64,000 nucleotides of DNA from CALZBJ01 sp945619025. Its GTDB lineage: Bacteria > Pseudomonadota > Gammaproteobacteria > Cardiobacteriales > Wohlfahrtiimonadaceae. The stretch spans positions 62,001 through 126,000 of the forward strand of contig CALZBJ010000005.1 of the NCBI GenBank assembly GCA_945619025.1, in the 5' to 3' direction. The position numbers and the translations under genes are program-made. Below, in pieces: positions 9,098 through 17,613 of this stretch. Under the pieces are notes generated by a model. The model was given only the letters and a program-made list of their open reading frames with translations, made no database searches and had not been told where the DNA came from. Positions within the stretch are counted from its first letter, which is position 1, and every line of letters begins with the position of its first letter.

Positions 9098-9544
9098 ATG
9101 AGTTATGACTTAACCGTTGAGAATGTAAATGAGATTAACGCGCATAATTTAATGGGCCACATCGGTATTGAAGTGACAAAACTTGAGGCAAAATATGCCG
9201 AAGCGGTGATGCCGGTGACAGAAAAAAATCAGCAAACCATGGGGTATCTGCACGGCGGGGCAACCATTGCGCTAGCGGAATCGATCGCGGGGATTGGGAG
9301 CTTTAATCTAATTGATGAAAGTGAGGCGTGCGTCGGTATGCAAATTAGCGCGAGCCACGTTTCCTCAGCTCTTTTAGGCGATCGTGTGATTGCGAAATGT
9401 GATCTTATTCACAAAGGAAAACGCAGCCATGTTTGGGATGTGAATATCTATTCTGAAACGAGGGCGTGCTTGATTTCAACCATTAAGGTGACAAACGCGA
9501 TTATCCCGCGCCCTAATTATCAACCGAATAACGGTAGTTTCTAA
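9098..9544 (+). CDS. Hotdog-fold acyl-CoA thioesterase (PaaI/YdiI-EntH type)
   Basis: 148 residues. The motif HGGATIALAESIAGIGS carries the catalytic Glu of the YdiI/EntH branch, followed by the long beta strands of the hotdog fold (GMQISASHVSSALLGDRVIAKC). YdiI (MenI) hydrolyses DHNA-CoA in menaquinone synthesis; EntH proofreads enterobactin synthesis. No men or ent genes are in this window, so the physiological substrate is open. Ribosome site AAGGAGAG precedes the ATG. Confidence 0.85.
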   Translation: MSYDLTVENVNEINAHNLMGHIGIEVTKLEAKYAEAVMPVTEKNQQTMGYLHGGATIALAESIAGIGSFNLIDESEACVGMQISASHVSSALLGDRVIAKCDLIHKGKRSHVWDVNIYSETRACLISTIKVTNAIIPRPNYQPNNGSF

Positions 9545-9584
9545 TTTTCATGTTTAATGTTTAGTTTTAATAACTGAATTGAAC

Positions 9585-9639
9585 AAAAAGCCTCTTAGTG
9601 ATCCGGTTGTATGAATGGTCAAACTAAGAGGCTTTTTTT
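9585..9639. terminator. Bidirectional terminator between thioesterase gene and sitD
   Basis: AAAAAGCCTCTTAGT (9585-9599) and ACTAAGAGGCTTTTT (9623-9637) form a perfect 15-base inverted repeat flanked by A and T tracts, serving the convergent genes on both sides. Confidence 0.9.
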
Positions 9640-9649
9640 ATCTTCGGGC

Positions 9650-10504
9650 TTATGATGCAAGTTTTCTATGTGCGCGCTGAGTGACAATATAGCCGCGCAG
9701 GCGATTATAGCTAAAGGCTAGAATAAAGAGCGCTGCTTGCGTTAGCACAATGCATGGCCCAGTATCGGCATCGAGATGGAAGCTTGCAATCACCCCGACA
9801 AAAGAGGAGATGATCGACGCCATCACCGCAATAAGCATCATAATCGGGAAGCGCTTGGTAAGTAAAAATCCGATAATACCCGGTGCAACGAGCATGGCAA
9901 TCACTAAAATTACGCCCACTGCTTGAAGTGATGCCACGATGCTAAGCGCGAGTAAAATGAGCAATGTGTAGTGGAGAAATTTCACCGGAAGGCCCAAGAC
10001 TTGCGCTTGAACCGGGTCAAAACAGTAGAGCATAAAATCTTTTCGCTTGAGCGCAATCACGGTGAGGGTAATCACCGCAATGATCACAATCTGCCAGAGC
10101 TCTTCCGGTAAAATGCCGAGCATATTCCCAAATAGAACGTGGGTGAGATGTTGATCAGTTTTCACAAATGAGAAGAGGAAAAGTCCGAGTGCAAAGAGCC
10201 CTGAGAAGACAATTCCAAGCACGGCATCCTCTTTAACGCGGCTATTGGCTTTGATATAGCCCGTCGCAACGGCGCAGAAAAGCCCTGAGATAAACGCACC
10301 GACCACAAGCGGAAGCCCCATAATAAAAGCCATCACGATTCCCGGAAGAACTGCGTGTGAGATCGCATCGCCCATCAGCGACCAGCCTTTTAATACGAGA
10401 TAACACGAGAGCACCGCGCAGACAATGCCCGCGATCAATGCGCCGATCATCGCTTGTTGCATAAAAGGGTAGCTGAGCGGTTTTAAAATAATTAATTCCA
10501 GCAT
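9650..10504 (-). CDS. sitD: Mn/Fe ABC transporter permease SitD-like
   Basis: 284-residue inner-membrane permease of the ABC-3 (Zn/Mn/Fe) family with about eight to nine hydrophobic segments. The VLKGWSLMGDAISHAVLPGI segment near residue 40 is the family signature, shared with the neighbouring permease. Last gene of the four-gene unit; its start overlaps the sitC stop by one base (TAATG arrangement). It presumably forms a heterodimeric channel with SitC. Confidence 0.9.
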   Translation of the reverse strand: MLELIILKPLSYPFMQQAMIGALIAGIVCAVLSCYLVLKGWSLMGDAISHAVLPGIVMAFIMGLPLVVGAFISGLFCAVATGYIKANSRVKEDAVLGIVFSGLFALGLFLFSFVKTDQHLTHVLFGNMLGILPEELWQIVIIAVITLTVIALKRKDFMLYCFDPVQAQVLGLPVKFLHYTLLILLALSIVASLQAVGVILVIAMLVAPGIIGFLLTKRFPIMMLIAVMASIISSFVGVIASFHLDADTGPCIVLTQAALFILAFSYNRLRGYIVTQRAHRKLAS

Positions 10505-11376
10505 TAATACTCCTCCTTAGCGGTTAAACGGTGTAATTTTGCCGCACGACGTTTGGCTAATTGACCATGTTTTGGCGCAAAGACAAAGGCGGTGAGGAAG
10601 GTGAGTGTTTGCAAAACGACAATCAGGCTTCCCGTTGTGCCGCCGGGGAGAAAGAAGCTGACGTAAGCACCAATTAAGCTGGTGACCGCCCCGATAATGA
10701 CGGAGATGGTGAGCATCACGCCAAAGCGATCGGTTAAAAGATACGCCGTCGCGCCCGGGGTAATCACCATGGCAATCACTAAAATTGCACCAACGGTTTG
10801 AAGGGCCGCAACAGTACAGGCGCTCAATAGCACAAAAAAGAGTATTTTAAGACGAGTAACGGGGAGGCCAATTGTCGCCGCTTGTACCTCATCAAAAAAG
10901 AGGAGCATCAGATCCTTCCAATAAAGAAGGAGGAGCGTGAGCGACACAAGGGTAATGATGGTCGCTTGCAGTGCGTCGCTATCGGCAATCCCGAGCACAT
11001 TCCCAAAGATGATTGAGTTAATGCTAATTGGCGTTGGGTTGAGTGAGATGATTAAGAGTCCCGTAGCAAAAAAGCTGCTAAATACGAGCCCGATAATCGC
11101 ATCTTCACGGAGTTTTGTGAAATGTTTGACAAGCCCCATCGCAAGCGCCGCTAAAATGCCGGTAAAAAAAGCGCCAATCGCGTACGGAAGGCTAAGCGCA
11201 TATGCGCCGGCGACACCGGGAACCACCGAGTGAGAGAGCGCATCGCCCATTAACGACCAGCCTTTTAGTACAAGATAGCTCGATAAAAATGCACAGACCG
11301 CGCCAACGAGTAAGCACATCGCCATCGCTTTGAGCATGTAGTCATAGGTGAAGGGTTCGATGAGAAATGCAATCAT
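10504..11376 (-). CDS. sitC: Mn/Fe ABC transporter permease SitC-like
   Basis: 290 residues, ABC-3 family inner-membrane permease, paralogous to the sitD product (shared VLKGWSLMGDALSHSVVPG). Overlaps the end of sitB by four bases (ATGA), so it is translationally coupled. The two distinct permease genes, rather than one as in znuACB, are typical of Sit/Yfe systems. Confidence 0.9.
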   Translation of the reverse strand: MIAFLIEPFTYDYMLKAMAMCLLVGAVCAFLSSYLVLKGWSLMGDALSHSVVPGVAGAYALSLPYAIGAFFTGILAALAMGLVKHFTKLREDAIIGLVFSSFFATGLLIISLNPTPISINSIIFGNVLGIADSDALQATIITLVSLTLLLLYWKDLMLLFFDEVQAATIGLPVTRLKILFFVLLSACTVAALQTVGAILVIAMVITPGATAYLLTDRFGVMLTISVIIGAVTSLIGAYVSFFLPGGTTGSLIVVLQTLTFLTAFVFAPKHGQLAKRRAAKLHRLTAKEEY

Positions 11377-12269
11377 GATTTCCTCTCTTCACAGGAATAA
11401 AAATTCTCTTTTTCACGAATTTCGCGGGATTTTTTAAGGTTTTGCGTCTTTTCACAGCCATAGAATACCGCCGGGCGTTCATCGTCGGTTAAAACGGTGA
11501 CGCTACGCGGGTCATCGTCATCATGGAGGTGATCGCCTTTTAGGGTAATCTCACGCAGTACGCCACCAAAAGTGCGCATTAAGTTCTCTTGCGTGTAGGT
11601 CGTTTCCGTTGGGCCATGCGCTAAAATGGTCTGGTTTAATAGAACCACCTGATCGCAAAACTCCGGAATGGAGCCTAAGTTATGGGTCGATACTAGCATT
11701 AAATAGCCCTCTTCACGCAGTGAGATTAAGAGCTCAATAATGCTATCTTCTGTTTTGAGGTCAACGCCGGTAAAAGGCTCATCGAGCAGTAAAATTCGGC
11801 TCTCTTGAGCAAGGGCGCGGGCTAAGAAGACCCGTTTTTTCTGCCCACCAGAGAGTTCACCAATTTGGCGTTTACGAAAGTCGGTTAAATCCACACGAGC
11901 GAGGGCATCGGTCACTTTTTGTTGATCCTCTTTTGAGGGAATGCGCAAAAAGCCCATCTTGCCGTAACGGCCCATCATCACCACATCTTCAACGAGTACC
12001 GGGAAATCCCAATCCACCTCTTCCGTTTGCGGCACATAAGCAATTTTATTGGCTTTAAGCGCTTGCTTAATGGGAAGATCGGCAATTGAAATTGCGCCCG
12101 TTGTCGGGGTAATAAGGCCCATGATGGACTTAAAGAGCGTTGATTTTCCGCTCCCGTTAACGCCGACAAGGCCGCAGATAGTCCCTTGATCGAGTCTAAA
12201 ATTAATATCGAAAATAGCGCGGTGACCGTTACTATAGGTCACCGAGAGATTATTTATTGCGATGCTCAT
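11373..12269 (-). CDS. sitB: Mn/Fe ABC transporter ATP-binding protein SitB-like
   Basis: 298 residues. Walker A GVNGSGKST at about 36-44, Q-loop YVPQTEEVDWDFP, signature LSGGQKKRV, Walker B ILLLDEP and a His switch (STHNLG) are all present. The Q-loop reading VPQ with a DWDFP follow-on is typical of metal-importer ATPases. A C-terminal extension of about 40 residues contains a His/Asp-rich stretch (GDHLHDDDDPR), perhaps metal-responsive. Starts one base inside the sitA stop. Confidence 0.92.
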   Translation of the reverse strand: MSIAINNLSVTYSNGHRAIFDINFRLDQGTICGLVGVNGSGKSTLFKSIMGLITPTTGAISIADLPIKQALKANKIAYVPQTEEVDWDFPVLVEDVVMMGRYGKMGFLRIPSKEDQQKVTDALARVDLTDFRKRQIGELSGGQKKRVFLARALAQESRILLLDEPFTGVDLKTEDSIIELLISLREEGYLMLVSTHNLGSIPEFCDQVVLLNQTILAHGPTETTYTQENLMRTFGGVLREITLKGDHLHDDDDPRSVTVLTDDERPAVFYGCEKTQNLKKSREIREKENFYSCEERKS

Positions 12270-13183
12270 TAGAGATCAAATCCTTTTACGATGGTTTCCA
12301 CTGTAGTTTCGAGAAGTTTGATATAGGTGGGTACGGGGCCATTTTGATCCGACAGCGAATCGACATAGAGGACGCCCCCATATTTAGCACCGGTCTCTTT
12401 AGCCACCTGTTTAGCCGGTTTATCTGAAATGGTGCTTTCGCTAAAGAGAACCGGAATGTTGTGTTTGCGAATGGTATCAATGAGGCGTTTTACCTGTTGC
12501 GGCGAGCCTTCTTGATCGGCATTAATCGGCCAGAGATACGCCTCTTTTAGATTATAATCAGCGGCGAGATAGCCAAACGCGCCTTCACTTGTCACAAGCC
12601 AGCGATTTTCCTCAGGGATTTGATCCAATTTCGCGCGAAGTGGGGCATCGAGGGCTTTAATTTCAGCAGCGTAACGCTCCGCATTTTGATTATAAGTATC
12701 CGCATTATCAGGATCGTATTTCACCAGTGCCGCGCGGATATTTTCAATGTAAACGAGTGCATTATTCGGGCTCATCCATGCATGGGGATTGGGCGTTCCT
12801 TCATATTCGCCCTCGTAAATAGAGAGCGGGGTGATCCCATCGGTCACCACAACGGACGGCACATTACGAATGCTTTGGAAGAAACGCTCAAACCAGCGCT
12901 CTAGGTTTAAGCCATTCCATAAAATGAGTTCAGCATCTTGCGCTTTGACAATGTCTTTAGGGGTTGGCTGATAATCGTGAATCTCAGCGCCCGGTTTGGT
13001 AATGGATTCCACAACCGCTGCGTCCCCTGCGATATTCTGCGCCATATCTTGAATAATGGTGAAGGTTGTGATAACTTTGAACGGTTCTTTGGCATAACTT
13101 ATTCCGCTTGCCGCAATGAACATTATTCCTAAGAGGGCAGCTCTCGCCCCATTTTTCCATCGTTTTATCTCTGTTTGTTTCAT
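12269..13183 (-). CDS. sitA: Mn/Fe ABC transporter periplasmic metal-binding protein SitA-like
   Basis: 304 residues, cluster A-I metal-binding protein, exported by a signal peptide (hydrophobic 14-30, ending SYA). The four metal ligands can be placed at H69 (EIHDY), H134 (NPHAW), E200 (TSEGAF) and D275 (YVDSL). Glu at the third position, as in PsaA and SitA, rather than His as in ZnuA, points to manganese or iron instead of zinc. First gene of a four-gene unit; AGGAG lies 11 bases before the ATG. A Fur-type box lies at 13212-13226 just upstream. Confidence 0.92.
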   Translation of the reverse strand: MKQTEIKRWKNGARAALLGIMFIAASGISYAKEPFKVITTFTIIQDMAQNIAGDAAVVESITKPGAEIHDYQPTPKDIVKAQDAELILWNGLNLERWFERFFQSIRNVPSVVVTDGITPLSIYEGEYEGTPNPHAWMSPNNALVYIENIRAALVKYDPDNADTYNQNAERYAAEIKALDAPLRAKLDQIPEENRWLVTSEGAFGYLAADYNLKEAYLWPINADQEGSPQQVKRLIDTIRKHNIPVLFSESTISDKPAKQVAKETGAKYGGVLYVDSLSDQNGPVPTYIKLLETTVETIVKGFDL

Positions 13184-13211
13184 GAATCGTCAGGCTCCTA
13201 CGTCCTTTTGT

Positions 13212-13226
13212 TGATAATCATTCTCA
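13212..13226 (-). promoter_or_regulatory. Fur-type operator before sitA
   Basis: On the minus strand it reads TGAGAATGATTATCA, one base away from the palindrome TGATAATGATTATCA that underlies Fur boxes. It lies immediately downstream of the predicted -10, a position where a bound repressor would block initiation. Fur is the likely regulator by match; MntR cannot be excluded. Confidence 0.75.
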
Positions 13227-13232
13227 TTTGTA

Positions 13233-13261
13233 AATTTATCGCATTTAAAGCAGTGGGTCAA
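13233..13261 (-). promoter_or_regulatory. Sigma70-type promoter of sitABCD
   Basis: On the minus strand: TTGACC (13261-13256), 17-base spacer, TAAATT (13238-13233). Predicted start near 13226, directly on the Fur-type box. Confidence 0.6.
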
Positions 13262-13395
13262 ATCAATCTCGGATAAAATTTGTAAATGAACATCATTTGT
13301 TGGTCATTTCGTTGGCCGATTTTTGAAAAGGATTGATTTAATATAGCGCTAAAATCAGTCGGTTGGGTTGATTTTAATAAAGTAGAAAATCGGGC

Positions 13396-13425
13396 ATAAA
13401 AAAAGAAGGCGGATAGGGCCTTCTT
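13396..13425 (-). terminator. Intrinsic terminator for the gene at 13479-14831
   Basis: AAGAAGGC (13403-13410) and GCCTTCTT (13418-13425) pair perfectly over a 7-base loop. Read on the minus strand the stem is followed by a run of seven or more T. The 295-base gap between this gene and sitA otherwise holds only the sit promoter and Fur site. Confidence 0.8.
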
Positions 13426-13478
13426 CTCTGTTTTTGTCTAATATCTATCAAAATAAGCGATTGAGCGAGATGATCGCG

Positions 13479-14831
13479 CTACTTCACATTACTTGAACAT
13501 TTACGATAGAGCGACTGGTAACGATCAAAAAGATCGAGATATTGGTCGATAATCGTAGTGTAATAACTTTGCGATTCGATCAACACGCGCTCGTTAATAT
13601 TATTGTCAATAAGGTTGCGATATTCATCGCTTGTAAGCCCAAACTCATCGGGAATAATCGTTTTCACTTTCAGTGCGCTTAACATTGAATGATGCGCTAA
13701 ATATTCCGAGTTGAGCACTTTGCTCGGTAACGCATTTGGGTCTTCTTTCAGCGCATCCCCCATCATAATAGGGAGTGTGCGAAGGTGCGCGAGCGATTCA
13801 TTGCGGATGCCTTCATAGATTGCATCGCGGTAGGCCTCATCAAGCGGGGCTGAAATCTGCACAACTAGCGCATTTTCTTCTTTAGTGAGCTGACGGCGAT
13901 CACTCTGGGATTGAAAGAGAAACGACTCGATCAGATAACTGAGCGATTTTAGCGACGAGTGCGCCATCAATACCGCCGAGAGATCACTCTTTTTCCCCGT
14001 TGCCATAAAGCGCGTGATAAATTGACGCTCTTCGAGTAATTCCGTTAAGCCTTCAATGGTGTCGCCACGACTAATTTTTAGTACCGCTTCTGCCATACGC
14101 ATCTCTGAAAGTTTTAAGATAGAATTCCAGTCGGGCGATGGGGTTACAAGAGAACGAGCGATGGGCTCAAAGTGCTTAAATTTCCGCAATTCAAGATAAC
14201 GCTTCATTAAGAGATCATTGTGCTTATTTTCATAAATTTCGTTATAAATTGCTTCATCATCGATCACTTGTTGATAGCAAATAATCGTCGGTTTTGCACG
14301 GCATGGAAACGGAAACGCTTTGCGCTCCCAATCGGAAAGACGTGTTGAAATCGGAAGCTCACCGAGGGGTGTCATCTTCTCTAACAGTTCAGCATCCATC
14401 TGGGTTTCAACACGAATGGTATTATCAAATCGAAGCGGCGCTTCATCTGGGAAGAGATAGGCGATGATCGATTCCACATGATACGGTTCGGCGTGTTCGA
14501 AATTATCGGTGGTTTTTTTGAGTTGATCGTAGTTGCGCGTGGTGAGATTTTTCCCGACGGTGTAGTAATCATCGTGGGGATAATTAAAGCCCATCAGTGC
14601 GATGTAGAGATTATCTTCAAGCTGATTGGGAGTTAATTCAGGAAGTGATAAGATAGAGCGAACTGGGTCAAGGAGGGCCGCGGATGGCGTAGACATTAAC
14701 GTGCTCATTAGCGGTATTTTGGATGGCGTTGTGGGTGGTGATATCGAGGAATCATATGCTAGCGCCACCGATGAGATGAGCGTTGTGATGGTCAGAGCGG
14801 GTAGCAGTGCGAAGCGTCTCATTCGTCTCAT
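13479..14831 (-). CDS. Exported protein of unknown function
   Basis: 450 residues. I do not recognise the family. A signal peptide is clear: MRRMRRF followed by a hydrophobic core ending VALA at about residue 25, so the mature protein is periplasmic or secreted. The mature part is rich in charged residues and leucine and is probably mostly helical. A CRAKPTIIC segment near residue 180 and a single Cys near the C-terminus could form disulfides. No repeats, enzymatic motif or membrane anchor is evident. GGAG lies 9 bases before the ATG. Monocistronic; divergent from the tiny membrane protein at 14912. Confidence 0.65.
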   Translation of the reverse strand: MRRMRRFALLPALTITTLISSVALAYDSSISPPTTPSKIPLMSTLMSTPSAALLDPVRSILSLPELTPNQLEDNLYIALMGFNYPHDDYYTVGKNLTTRNYDQLKKTTDNFEHAEPYHVESIIAYLFPDEAPLRFDNTIRVETQMDAELLEKMTPLGELPISTRLSDWERKAFPFPCRAKPTIICYQQVIDDEAIYNEIYENKHNDLLMKRYLELRKFKHFEPIARSLVTPSPDWNSILKLSEMRMAEAVLKISRGDTIEGLTELLEERQFITRFMATGKKSDLSAVLMAHSSLKSLSYLIESFLFQSQSDRRQLTKEENALVVQISAPLDEAYRDAIYEGIRNESLAHLRTLPIMMGDALKEDPNALPSKVLNSEYLAHHSMLSALKVKTIIPDEFGLTSDEYRNLIDNNINERVLIESQSYYTTIIDQYLDLFDRYQSLYRKCSSNVK

Positions 14832-14911
14832 ATATAGTTCTCCAAACTCAAATTAGACATTTGTTTTTATTATCATATCATTGAATTTTTTCATAAAAGG
14901 TGATCTTTCTT

Positions 14912-15055
14912 ATGAAAGTGATGGTTAATCTCTTTTTTATAGCACTTTTACTTGGGCTCATTACCATGATGGCCTATCCGCTCTACATGATCTATACCGA
15001 TACGCCGGTTAAACAGGTCAAACCGATCGAAAAGAGTGAAACGGTGGCTCCATAA
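14912..15055 (+). CDS. Small membrane protein, 47 residues
   Basis: Short open frame MKVMVNLFF...SETVAP. One hydrophobic segment covers residues 4-28 and is followed by a charged tail (KQVKPIEKSE). AGGTGA lies 8 bases before the ATG, and a strong terminator follows 17 bases after the stop, which supports it as a real gene. No known family recognised. Confidence 0.5.
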   Translation: MKVMVNLFFIALLLGLITMMAYPLYMIYTDTPVKQVKPIEKSETVAP

Positions 15056-15071
15056 TTTGATTAATTTTGAT

Positions 15072-15107
15072 AAATCCGCAAGGTAAGTGCCTTCGCGGAT
15101 TTTTTTA
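15072..15107 (+). terminator. Intrinsic terminator after the 47-residue ORF
   Basis: AAATCCGC (15072-15079) pairs with GCGGATTT (15095-15102) with an inner AGG/CCT helix; seven T follow the GCGGA arm. Confidence 0.85.
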
Positions 15108-15166
15108 TGGCGCACTAATGGCACACAGAAAATTTTCAATAATTTTAACTATTTTAACAAATAGAG

Positions 15167-15194
15167 TTGCAAATCTTTTGTGAGAGTGTATTAT
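15167..15194 (+). promoter_or_regulatory. Promoter of the histidine operon
   Basis: TTGCAA (15167-15172), 16-base spacer, TATTAT (15189-15194). Predicted start near 15201, giving a leader of about 210 bases before hisG. A 7-base inverted repeat GTGTATT/AATACAC (15186-15192 and 15209-15215) straddles the -10 and start point. Confidence 0.55.
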
Positions 15195-15249
15195 CGTAAT
15201 GGTACAGCAATACACGCAAACCGACATGACACAAAACGAGAGCATTAGT

Positions 15250-15285
15250 ATGAAATCGACACTCCATTATCATCATTTTTACTAA
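15250..15285 (+). CDS. hisL: Histidine operon leader peptide
   Basis: Open frame of 11 codons, MKSTLHYHHFY, with three His codons within four consecutive codon positions after Leu. It lies 65 bases after the predicted transcription start and is followed by alternative RNA hairpins and a terminator. This is the expected arrangement for ribosome-controlled attenuation, although E. coli hisL has seven consecutive His. In-frame ATGs at 15226 and 15199 could lengthen it, but the latter precedes the predicted start point and neither has a clear ribosome site; GAGAG lies before ATG 15250. Confidence 0.7.
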   Translation: MKSTLHYHHFY

Positions 15286-15294
15286 TCTCAAGCA

Positions 15295-15363
15295 GATGCT
15301 TGGGAGCTTTACCGAGCATCGTAAAAATGTATTGCGAACGCCTCGGATGTCCGAGGTTTTTTT
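15295..15363 (+). terminator. Histidine operon attenuator
   Basis: Terminator hairpin CCTCGG-ATGT-CCGAGG (15341-15356) followed by seven T. Upstream, GATGCT (15295-15300) can pair with AGCATC (15315-15320). In the alternative, CCGAG (15312-15316) can pair with the CTCGG arm (15342-15346) as antiterminator. The two choices are mutually exclusive, as expected for attenuation coupled to translation of the His codons just upstream. Confidence 0.8.
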
Positions 15364-15414
15364 ATAATTAAAATAATTCACAACAGCCGATTAACGAATC
15401 AAAGAGAGAAGAGA

Positions 15415-16308
15415 ATGAAAAATCAGCGTTTAAAAATCGCCCTGCAAAAATCGGGCCGTTTAAGTAAAGAATCTGAATCCTTACTCAAGCAGTGTGGTTT
15501 AAAAATTAATATGCACGGTGATAAGTTAATTGCGCATGTTGAGAATATGCCGATCGATATTTTGCGCGTTCGTGATGACGATATTCCCGGCCTTGTGTTT
15601 GATGGCGTGGTGGATCTTGGAATCGTTGGGCAAAATGTCTTGGAAGAGGTGGAGCTTGGCCGTAAAAATGGCAATGGCATCGAATATACCACCTTAAAAG
15701 AGCTTCCCTTTGGAGGTTGTCGTCTTTCAATTGCACTGCCGAAAGAGATGGCTTATGACGGGCCTGAAACGCTTAAAGATATGCGGATCGCGACCTCGTA
15801 CCCGAATCTCTTAAAACGCTATCTTGATGAGAAAGGCGTTCCGTTTAAAAGCTCGCTCTTAAATGGCTCGGTGGAAGTGGCTCCGCGTGCAGGGCTTGCT
15901 GATGCGATCTGTGACCTTGTCTCAACCGGTGCAACCCTTGAGGCGAATGGCCTTCGCGAGGTGGAGGTGATCTACCGCTCTAAAGCGTGCCTTATCCAAT
16001 CGTCAGCAGCGCTTTCTGAAGATAAACAAGCATTAATTGATAAATTATTAGTGCGCATTCAAGGGGTCACCCAAGCGATTGAATCAAAATACATTATGCT
16101 GCACGCGCCAAAAGATCGTTTAGAAGAGATTCGTAACCTTCTTCCCGGTGCGGAAACACCAACGATTTTACCGCTTACCCACGATGAGACGAAAGTGGCG
16201 ATGCACATGGTCAGTAGCGAAAATCTCTTCTGGGAGACGATGGAAGCGCTCAAAGCGAAAGGCGCGAGTTCAATTTTAGTATTACCGATTGAAAAAATGA
16301 TGGAGTAA
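15415..16308 (+). CDS. hisG: ATP phosphoribosyltransferase, long form
   Basis: First enzyme of histidine synthesis: ATP plus PRPP to phosphoribosyl-ATP. 297 residues, the long HisG type with a C-terminal ACT-like regulatory domain (about 225-297) that gives feedback inhibition by histidine; no HisZ partner is needed. N-terminal LKIALQKSGRLSKES and the PRPP-binding loop DLVSTGATLEANGLREVE are as in E. coli. First gene of the operon behind the attenuator. Confidence 0.97.
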   Translation: MKNQRLKIALQKSGRLSKESESLLKQCGLKINMHGDKLIAHVENMPIDILRVRDDDIPGLVFDGVVDLGIVGQNVLEEVELGRKNGNGIEYTTLKELPFGGCRLSIALPKEMAYDGPETLKDMRIATSYPNLLKRYLDEKGVPFKSSLLNGSVEVAPRAGLADAICDLVSTGATLEANGLREVEVIYRSKACLIQSSAALSEDKQALIDKLLVRIQGVTQAIESKYIMLHAPKDRLEEIRNLLPGAETPTILPLTHDETKVAMHMVSSENLFWETMEALKAKGASSILVLPIEKMME

Positions 16309-16314
16309 TGGGCG

Positions 16315-17610
16315 ATGCGTAGATTAAATTGGAACGATCTTGATCAAAAAGCACGGATTGCAGCGCTTGAACGCCCGGCGCAGATGGCAGCGGGTGACAT
16401 TACCGCAAGCGTGACTGCTGTTAAAAATGCCGTTTTAGCAAAGGGCGATGCGGCGCTAATCGAGCTCACAGAGAAATTTGATAAGGTGCGTTTAACGGAA
16501 TTAACTCTCCCGAAATCGGCCTTTGAAGCGGCAAGAAATCGATTACCCGATGAATTTAAAACCGCGCTTAAAAATGCGTATGACAATATCTACCGTTTTC
16601 ACGAAGCGCAAAAGCCAAAGCCCGTTCAAGTGGAAACGCAAAAAGGGGTGATGTGTGAGGTATTAACGCGCCCGATTGAGAAGGTGGGGCTCTATATTCC
16701 AGGCGGTACAGCGCCACTTTTTTCAACGGTGTTAATGCTCGCAATTCCAGCGAAAATTGCTGGCTGTAAGCGCATTGTGCTCGCGTCCCCTCCAGAAATT
16801 GCTGATGAAATTATCTACGCGGCGGAGCTTTGCGGGATTGATACCGTCTATACCTTAGGTGGCGCGCAAGCGATTTTTGCACTCGGTCTTGGGACTGAAA
16901 GTGTCGAGAAAGTCGATAAGATTTTTGGCCCGGGCAATAGCTTTGTGACTGAGGCGAAAAAACAGGTGAGCCAGATGGCAGGGGGCGCCGCAATTGATAT
17001 GCCGGCAGGGCCTTCAGAGGTGCTGGTGATCGCCGATGACAACGCTAATCCTGATTTTGTTGCCTCCGACCTTCTCTCGCAAGCGGAGCACGGCACTGAT
17101 TCGCAAGTGGTTTTAGTCACGACAACAAATGAGATGGCCGATGAGGTTGACGCATCGATTGAAAAACTCTTAAAACAGCTCTCTCGTAAAGAAGTGGCCC
17201 TTGAATCGCTCGCGAATAGTGTGACGATTTTAGCCGATGATTTAACCGAGGCGGTGGAGATTAGCAATGCCTATGCGCCGGAGCACTTAATTATTCAAAC
17301 GGAGAATCCACGCGCACTTCTGCCGTCGATCTATCATGCCGGATCGGTCTTTTTAGGCGCCTATTCGCCGGAATCGATGGGGGATTATGCCTCAGGGACA
17401 AATCACGTTTTACCCACTTACGGTTATGCAAAAACTTATTCGAGTTTAGGCTTGGCTGATTTTAGTAAGCGTATGACGGTTCAAGAATTAACGCGCGAAG
17501 GGTTTGAAGCACTCGCGCCAACCGTATCGCTCCTTGCGTCAAAAGAATTGCTCGATGCGCACCAATTAGCGGTGGATATTCGCGTACAATATGGCAAGGA
17601 GGAACAATAA
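16315..17610 (+). CDS. hisD: Histidinol dehydrogenase
   Basis: Zn-dependent NAD+ enzyme for the last two oxidations, histidinol to histidine. 431 residues, normal length. Family motifs: VGLYIPGGTAPLFSTVLM, IFGPGNSFVTEAK, the metal-binding SQAEHGTDSQ, and YAPEHLIIQT. Starts 6 bases after hisG and ends 3 bases before hisC, so it is tightly co-translated. Confidence 0.97.
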   Translation: MRRLNWNDLDQKARIAALERPAQMAAGDITASVTAVKNAVLAKGDAALIELTEKFDKVRLTELTLPKSAFEAARNRLPDEFKTALKNAYDNIYRFHEAQKPKPVQVETQKGVMCEVLTRPIEKVGLYIPGGTAPLFSTVLMLAIPAKIAGCKRIVLASPPEIADEIIYAAELCGIDTVYTLGGAQAIFALGLGTESVEKVDKIFGPGNSFVTEAKKQVSQMAGGAAIDMPAGPSEVLVIADDNANPDFVASDLLSQAEHGTDSQVVLVTTTNEMADEVDASIEKLLKQLSRKEVALESLANSVTILADDLTEAVEISNAYAPEHLIIQTENPRALLPSIYHAGSVFLGAYSPESMGDYASGTNHVLPTYGYAKTYSSLGLADFSKRMTVQELTREGFEALAPTVSLLASKELLDAHQLAVDIRVQYGKEEQ

Positions 17611-17613
17611 ATT

